Source: Cymbomonas tetramitiformis (lineage: Eukaryota > Chlorophyta > Pyramimonadophyceae > Pyramimonadales > Pyramimonadaceae). From it: a stretch of 64,000 bases of DNA. The translations under genes were made by a program, and so were the position numbers. The stretch covers positions 1 through 64,000 of the forward strand of contig LGRX02024790.1 of assembly GCA_001247695.2 (NCBI GenBank), given 5' to 3'. Positions 59,642 through 64,000 of the stretch are shown in pieces. Every line of letters begins with the position of its first letter. Position 1 is the stretch's first letter. The notes below the pieces were generated by a model. It worked only from the letters and a program-made list of their open reading frames with translations, was not told where the DNA came from and ran no database searches.

Positions 59642-59911
59642 GAAGAAGAGGGAGTATTATCGTTGATAGCTTGCGGGAGCGTCTTATGGCGTCATTACAG
59701 TTTTGTTGGTGTTGAGGGACATGCTTCCGATGTGCAATGACGCTACTGGTGCATAAAGTTCACGGAAGAGGTCCACTACGCTAGTCTCTGCATATCACAT
59801 CGCGCAGAATAGCACAACTAAGCACGATTCCTCAAGAAGAAACAAATACAAAATAACTCGGATCAAGTCAGGACACCCAAAAGAATATGAAACAATTCGG
59901 ATCAAGTTATA
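59642..59911. promoter_or_regulatory. Upstream region of kelch gene
   Basis: 270 bases between the kelch ORF and an S1 repeat; presumably holds the promoter. No TATA box or other element can be named with confidence. Confidence 0.25.
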
Positions 59912-60107
59912 GTATTCACTTTGGCTTACCACCACGTACTGTGCGATTTGCACCAAGCAACAGGGGCATCCGATAGTTAAATCAGACTGTAATAGTCACA
60001 ACGCATGTCCCGGCGTGACGGGGCATACAAGGCCGCACACTAAGCAATTCACAGCACGAAACACATATACCGTAGGTATGAGTGAAGGTCGCTGCATACT
60101 CAGACTA
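59912..60107 (-). repeat. SINE-like repeat S1, full inverted copy
   Basis: GTATTCACTTTGGCTTACCA to GGTCGCTGCATAC; full-length relative of 32945-33137 and 41262-41455. Confidence 0.75.
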
Positions 60108-60114
60108 TATCAGC

Positions 60115-60835
60115 ATGCACCACGTGATTATTGGGTGTTGGTACAAAACCTAGCAGTGGTTTTTGTACACTATATAGTGGCGTACCATTAGTGGAACTGG
60201 TACACTATATAGTGTACCAATTTCATTATAAAGTGTACCAATTCCACTATATAGTGTACCAATTCCACTATATATATAGTGTACAAATTTCACTATATAG
60301 TGGAACTACTACATTATTATTGTCTTTACCCTTTGCTAAAGTGGATAATTCACTTAAAGAACTGCGGGGGGCTTCCTCGAAGGTCCTTTGAAATTTTGTC
60401 AAGTTCTCAAGCTGCTCTTTCTGGAGTGTCTTATTAAAATTTTGATCCGAGGTCATCTTGACCCTCTAAACAACGGATTAAGTAGCCTGGGTGTCAGTCA
60501 CTATCAATACACTGCTTGATTAACAAAATACCGATGTAAGGGTTTAAGAAAGGATACCTCGACAATATTCAATCATTTCTCAATAATATTCGACGAGGAC
60601 CCCGCCCTCCCGATATAATAATGGAAATTGTACACTATATAGTGGAACTGTAATTTTGCAAGCGGTTCACAATTTGCTTGACATATAGTACGCATTTACA
60701 AGATCCCGAGAACCTGATGACATTCGTCGGGTTTTAGGTACGCCACTTTGTGAATAATCGGTGTTCCGCACTGTATAGTGTCCCAGTCCCACTAGGTTTT
60801 AGACAAACATCACTAGGTTATGTCATGTCACCACA
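60115..60835. mobile_element. Unclassified element T, copy 2
   Basis: Inverted copy of 51352-52680 lacking the MITE. Ends TTGGTACAAAACCTAG and CACTAGGTTATGTCATG. The interior includes CACTATATAGTG palindromes (60168-60300) and a minus-strand ORF starting MTSDQNFNKTLQKEQLENL (60456-60268). Confidence 0.7.
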
Positions 60836-60999
60836 CACGCGATCATTCGCACACGCGTAATGCATGCCGCGTTATGAGCACATGCATGTAGGCAATCGTT
60901 CCGATAACGCGTACCCTTAGAAAATAATGTTTCGAAGCCGAACTTGCGCGTGGTCGTCAGGAACGAATCCTTCACTGCGCGTGCATATATACTACAATT

Positions 61000-61145
61000 C
61001 CAATATATCGGCAATAGCTGAAATGACCACTTACAAACAAGCCGCGACTTTGTGCGTGTCGTGTGTTAGGTGTATTGTATCCGTGTCGTTCTGAGCCGAG
61101 CTTTGGATGCAGCTGGCTCGTTTACACACGTGGATGATACTGGGT
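61000..61145 (+). repeat. SINE-like repeat S2
   Basis: Direct copy of 41700-41835 with an extra GTGTCGTGTGT segment after CGCGACTTTGTG. Confidence 0.72.
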
Positions 61146-61339
61146 TGCACACATTGATGGAAGAATATATAGCTCATACGCTATGGCCGTTTGCGTCGTC
61201 ACATTGCATCAAATATTGCAAAGTACCGTACGTGCCGCCGTTAAACCCTCTGTCTTGTCAGGTCCATGTGTACGTCGTATATAATTACCAACTTTACATG
61301 GGACCTCAGATCGTCCAGCTGCAATGCATGTGAACAATT

Positions 61340-62223
61340 AGCCCGGTATCTTTGCAACACGTTGTTGCAATACACCATCACATACCCATCCTAGGTAATG
61401 TGTCATATAAATTATGATAAAGGGTTATGAAAATATCATGCATGTATACCGTGTCTATTTTATTGATTTTACTAACTAATTAAAGATTTCGTTTTTTTCG
61501 TTATAAGGAATAAATTGGGAAATTAATTAATGTTTTTGCAAAAAAAACAATAAAATAAGGAATAAACGGAAAAGTATATAGAATAATCGAAACTTGTTAA
61601 TGATACAACAACAAATTGGAAAATAAATAAAGTTTTCCCCGACCTCACGTGCAATAAACAATAAGCGATAAATCGCTAAAAATAAAACAATCGACTGGCT
61701 ACCCACCTCTGGGATCAACAATACGGGTACAACATGATACGGCAAATCTCCCATACGTGTACCCATACGCATGAGACGGTCACAGTCACAGACTCACAGT
61801 ATTTTTCATTCGAGATGGAGACTTACAGTCAGATTTTCATTCGAGATGGAGACCAGGCGGTCCCGAAAGCGGTCAAAATCGCACAACCTCGTCGAGCACA
61901 GTCGAAATCGGCAAATTTTGAGGCAGTTCCGACTCGCCGTGTAGGGTCCCACCTACACGGGGCGTTGGCGTGGAAAAGTAGGAAAGGTACCGTATGAATT
62001 TGTGACATAATCAATAAAAAATGGACAATAAATCATGAATATAAATAAATAGTGGTCGGACAAATCGCGAATCAATAAACAGCGAACAATAAACTGAACT
62101 AATTAAATAAAGATTCCTCCAACATATGCGATGCAAAAAAAACAAAGATAATGAAATTGAATAAGTTTGCGTGCCCAAACCCTTATTGAAAATAAATCTT
62201 TATTGATGACCGAGGGGGGGGGT
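61340..62223. other. A+T-rich region, no gene seen
   Basis: Many AATAAA/TTTATT strings and a duplicated TTTTCATTCGAGATGGAGA (61805 and 61837). No ORF of substance. Confidence 0.5.
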
Positions 62224-62565
62224 TCAAATCAATAAAATAGGCGCGGTAATCTCAACCGCCGTGTGCCAATACGTATCAGGACTGTTACCGTATGTTCGTT
62301 CTCGATGGAATATTTTAGGTATTGTCGTATTGGAATTATTCAGACTCTTCCTGAATCTTTGATAATGTTTATTACACTTCCACCGCCTAAGGTGTAATAG
62401 CCAAACGGATTCACTCTCTCTTCTCATATTCTTCTTATTGGTCGCATTATTCGCGGGGGTCTTCCAAGACATGCTGGATAATGTGTAGTGCAAGAACACA
62501 TTCGTCCTATCGAGCACCCACACACTACTGTAGTGTTTATATAAGTTATCACGGCAGACATACAA
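62224..62565 (-). CDS. Hypothetical 113-codon ORF, uncertain
   Basis: Basic, Asn/Ser/Arg-rich; no known motif (LLHLRRWKCNKHYQRFRKSL in the middle). Followed by a G/C homopolymer and preceded by unremarkable DNA. Coding status open. Confidence 0.25.
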   Translation of the reverse strand: MYVCRDNLYKHYSSVWVLDRTNVFLHYTLSSMSWKTPANNATNKKNMRRESESVWLLHLRRWKCNKHYQRFRKSLNNSNTTIPKIFHRERTYGNSPDTYWHTAVEITAPILLI

Positions 62566-62601
62566 TTAGTCACAATTGTGTGATGCACGCAGAATAAAAT
62601 A

Positions 62602-62640
62602 ACAGAGAGACAGAGAGAGAGAGAGAGTGTGTGTGCATGT
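62602..62640. repeat. (AG)n-(TG)n microsatellite
   Basis: Pure GAGA run followed by GTGTGTGTG. Confidence 0.9.
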
Positions 62641-62999
62641 ATTGTTAGATAGAGAGCAACATACTACTTATTTCAACTCTGGCTTGTTGCCATTTATCGT
62701 GAAATATATGTCACACACTGTATATGGGAATCCAGTAACTGAAGCAAATAACCGCAACAAATCACAAAATATTCGTCGGTGCGCAAACTGGCGAGTGTAG
62801 ACAGTTGTGTGCCCCTGTTTTACGTGTTGTGATCCCGTGCACGACAACGTAGGGAGCATATACACATCGATCACACATAGTCAGTGTATTGATACTCGAC
62901 CATGCACCGGAGCTTAGCAAGGATATGGCCTGAGCATTTCAAATATAACATGGTACATCCACTGTACAGCGGGCCCCGGACAACACCGGGATGCATGCA

Positions 63000-63180
63000 T
63001 CCTGCGTGAAGGAGTAAAACATTAACCCTGCCTGGTTGACCACGACGCACTTACCGCGTGTACCAAACGCAGAGGCATCCGATGATAGACACGGACCGCG
63101 GCTTGTACTGTAATACACGACGCTTCTCCCGGCGTGAACGGGGCATACAAGGCTGCATTGGCAATTCACGATAAGGAAGG
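63000..63180 (-). repeat. SINE-like repeat S1, subfamily b
   Basis: GATGATAGACACGGACCGCG, CGACGCTTCTCCCGGCGTG, ACAAGGCTGCATTGGCAATT. Closest to 56700-56860. Confidence 0.72.
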
Positions 63181-63504
63181 TACACAAAATGTGTGAATCT
63201 ATCATGCGTGAAGGGGCTACAACGTCCTCGATGTGTACATGCCCGTGCGTGTGCGTCTTGCTACACTAAGCTTGCTGCCACAGGTGTATGCAACGTTGTG
63301 TATACACGCAGCAATTGCAGATTTGACCAGCGATCGGCAATAGTAAGTATATATAGTGATAGCATTGTCGCCGCGTCAACGAGGTTGGTTTCGTTGCATC
63401 GTGATGAAGATGAAAGCGGACTACTAGTATCAATGTTTGTGTTACATAATTATCCGTGTGTGGCCTGTCAATACCTCTAATAAGGTGCGGCAGTAAGTCT
63501 TTTG

Positions 63505-64000
63505 GTAAATTACTGGGATGATAATTACCGGTAAATTTACCGGTAATACCACCCCCTCATATCGAATTACCTGCCATACTTAGGAAATTGGTAATTACCA
63601 TGGGTAATTACCATGGTAATTGGTAATTGGTAATCAATCACCATGGGAATTGGTAATCACCATGGTAATTGGTAATCACCATGGTAATTGGTAATCACCA
63701 TGGTAATTGGTAATCACCATGGTAATTGGTAATCACCATGGTAATTGGTAATTAGTAATTACCATGGTAATTGGTAATTACCATGGTAATTGGTAATTAC
63801 CATGGTAATTGGTAATTACCATAGTAATTTGTAATTTGTAATTGGTAATTACCATGGTAATTGGGAATTAGTAATTACCATGGTAATTGGTAATTAATAA
63901 TTACCATGGTAATTGGTAACTGGTAATTAGTAATTACCATGGTAATTGGTAATTACCAAATGGTAATTACCGATTGCCATGGTAATTGGTAATTACCAAA
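63505..64000. repeat. 19-bp palindromic satellite, runs off window
   Basis: Units ACCATGGTAATTGGTAATC (19 bp) or ending ATT. Each contains the palindrome TTACCATGGTAA or ACCATGGT. Early units are diverged, later units regular; the array continues past 64000. Confidence 0.95.

Overview
The window is nuclear DNA of a eukaryote. The evidence is a gene split by GT-AG introns, a kelch-repeat protein, a TKL-type protein kinase, LTR and tyrosine-recombinase retrotransposons, many terminal-inverted-repeat (TIR) elements with intact target-site duplications, SINE-like repeats and long minisatellites. I cannot name the lineage from sequence alone; a repeat-rich protist or alga is my guess. No tRNA, rRNA, CRISPR array or bacterial-type operon was seen.

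Layout. 1-2766: a 36-bp GC-rich minisatellite split by a 2.13-kb CACTA-like foldback transposon. 3.06-4.09 kb: a ~130-bp tandem repeat split by a TTAA MITE (piggyBac-like). 3.8-6.7 kb: two related minus-strand ORFs of unknown function. 7.06-13.7 kb: a decayed Ty3/gypsy pol, split by a gag-only LTR retrotransposon and flanked by MITEs. 13.7-16.1 kb: minisatellites and a MITE fragment. 17.4-43.1 kb: one minus-strand gene whose exons, joined in phase, encode an MLKL-like four-helix N-terminal domain, a helical linker and a TKL kinase with catalytic residues intact. Its 2.3-, 11.0- and 10.0-kb introns hold most of the transposons, including a PAT/Ngaro-type tyrosine-recombinase retrotransposon at 22.06-27.36 kb with Gag, RT-RNase H-methyltransferase-like and Tudor-like-recombinase ORFs. 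44.3-50.6 kb: GC-rich minisatellites with periods of 33 and 150 bp, open in several frames on both strands. 51.4-52.7 and 60.1-60.8 kb: inverted copies of an unclassified element, on either side of a region with a duplicated gene-like segment, a Harbinger-like MITE and an intronless 18-repeat kelch gene (56.9-59.6 kb). 61-64 kb: SINE-like repeats, AT-rich DNA and a palindromic 19-bp satellite that runs off the end.

Two genes look like functional host genes: the MLKL-like kinase and the kelch protein. Nothing indicates that they work together. The insertion history can be read with unusual precision because several elements have an empty-site copy elsewhere in the window: a MITE and the tyrosine-recombinase element both sit in a repeat copy at 20.95-31.1 kb whose uninterrupted relatives lie at 36.0-38.9 kb. 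The most novel items are the Tudor-like domain on the recombinase ORF, the transposon-inflated MLKL-like kinase gene, the gag-only LTR element with a copia-type half-tRNA primer site, and a repeat family whose terminal ~110 bp show compensatory changes suggesting a structured RNA.
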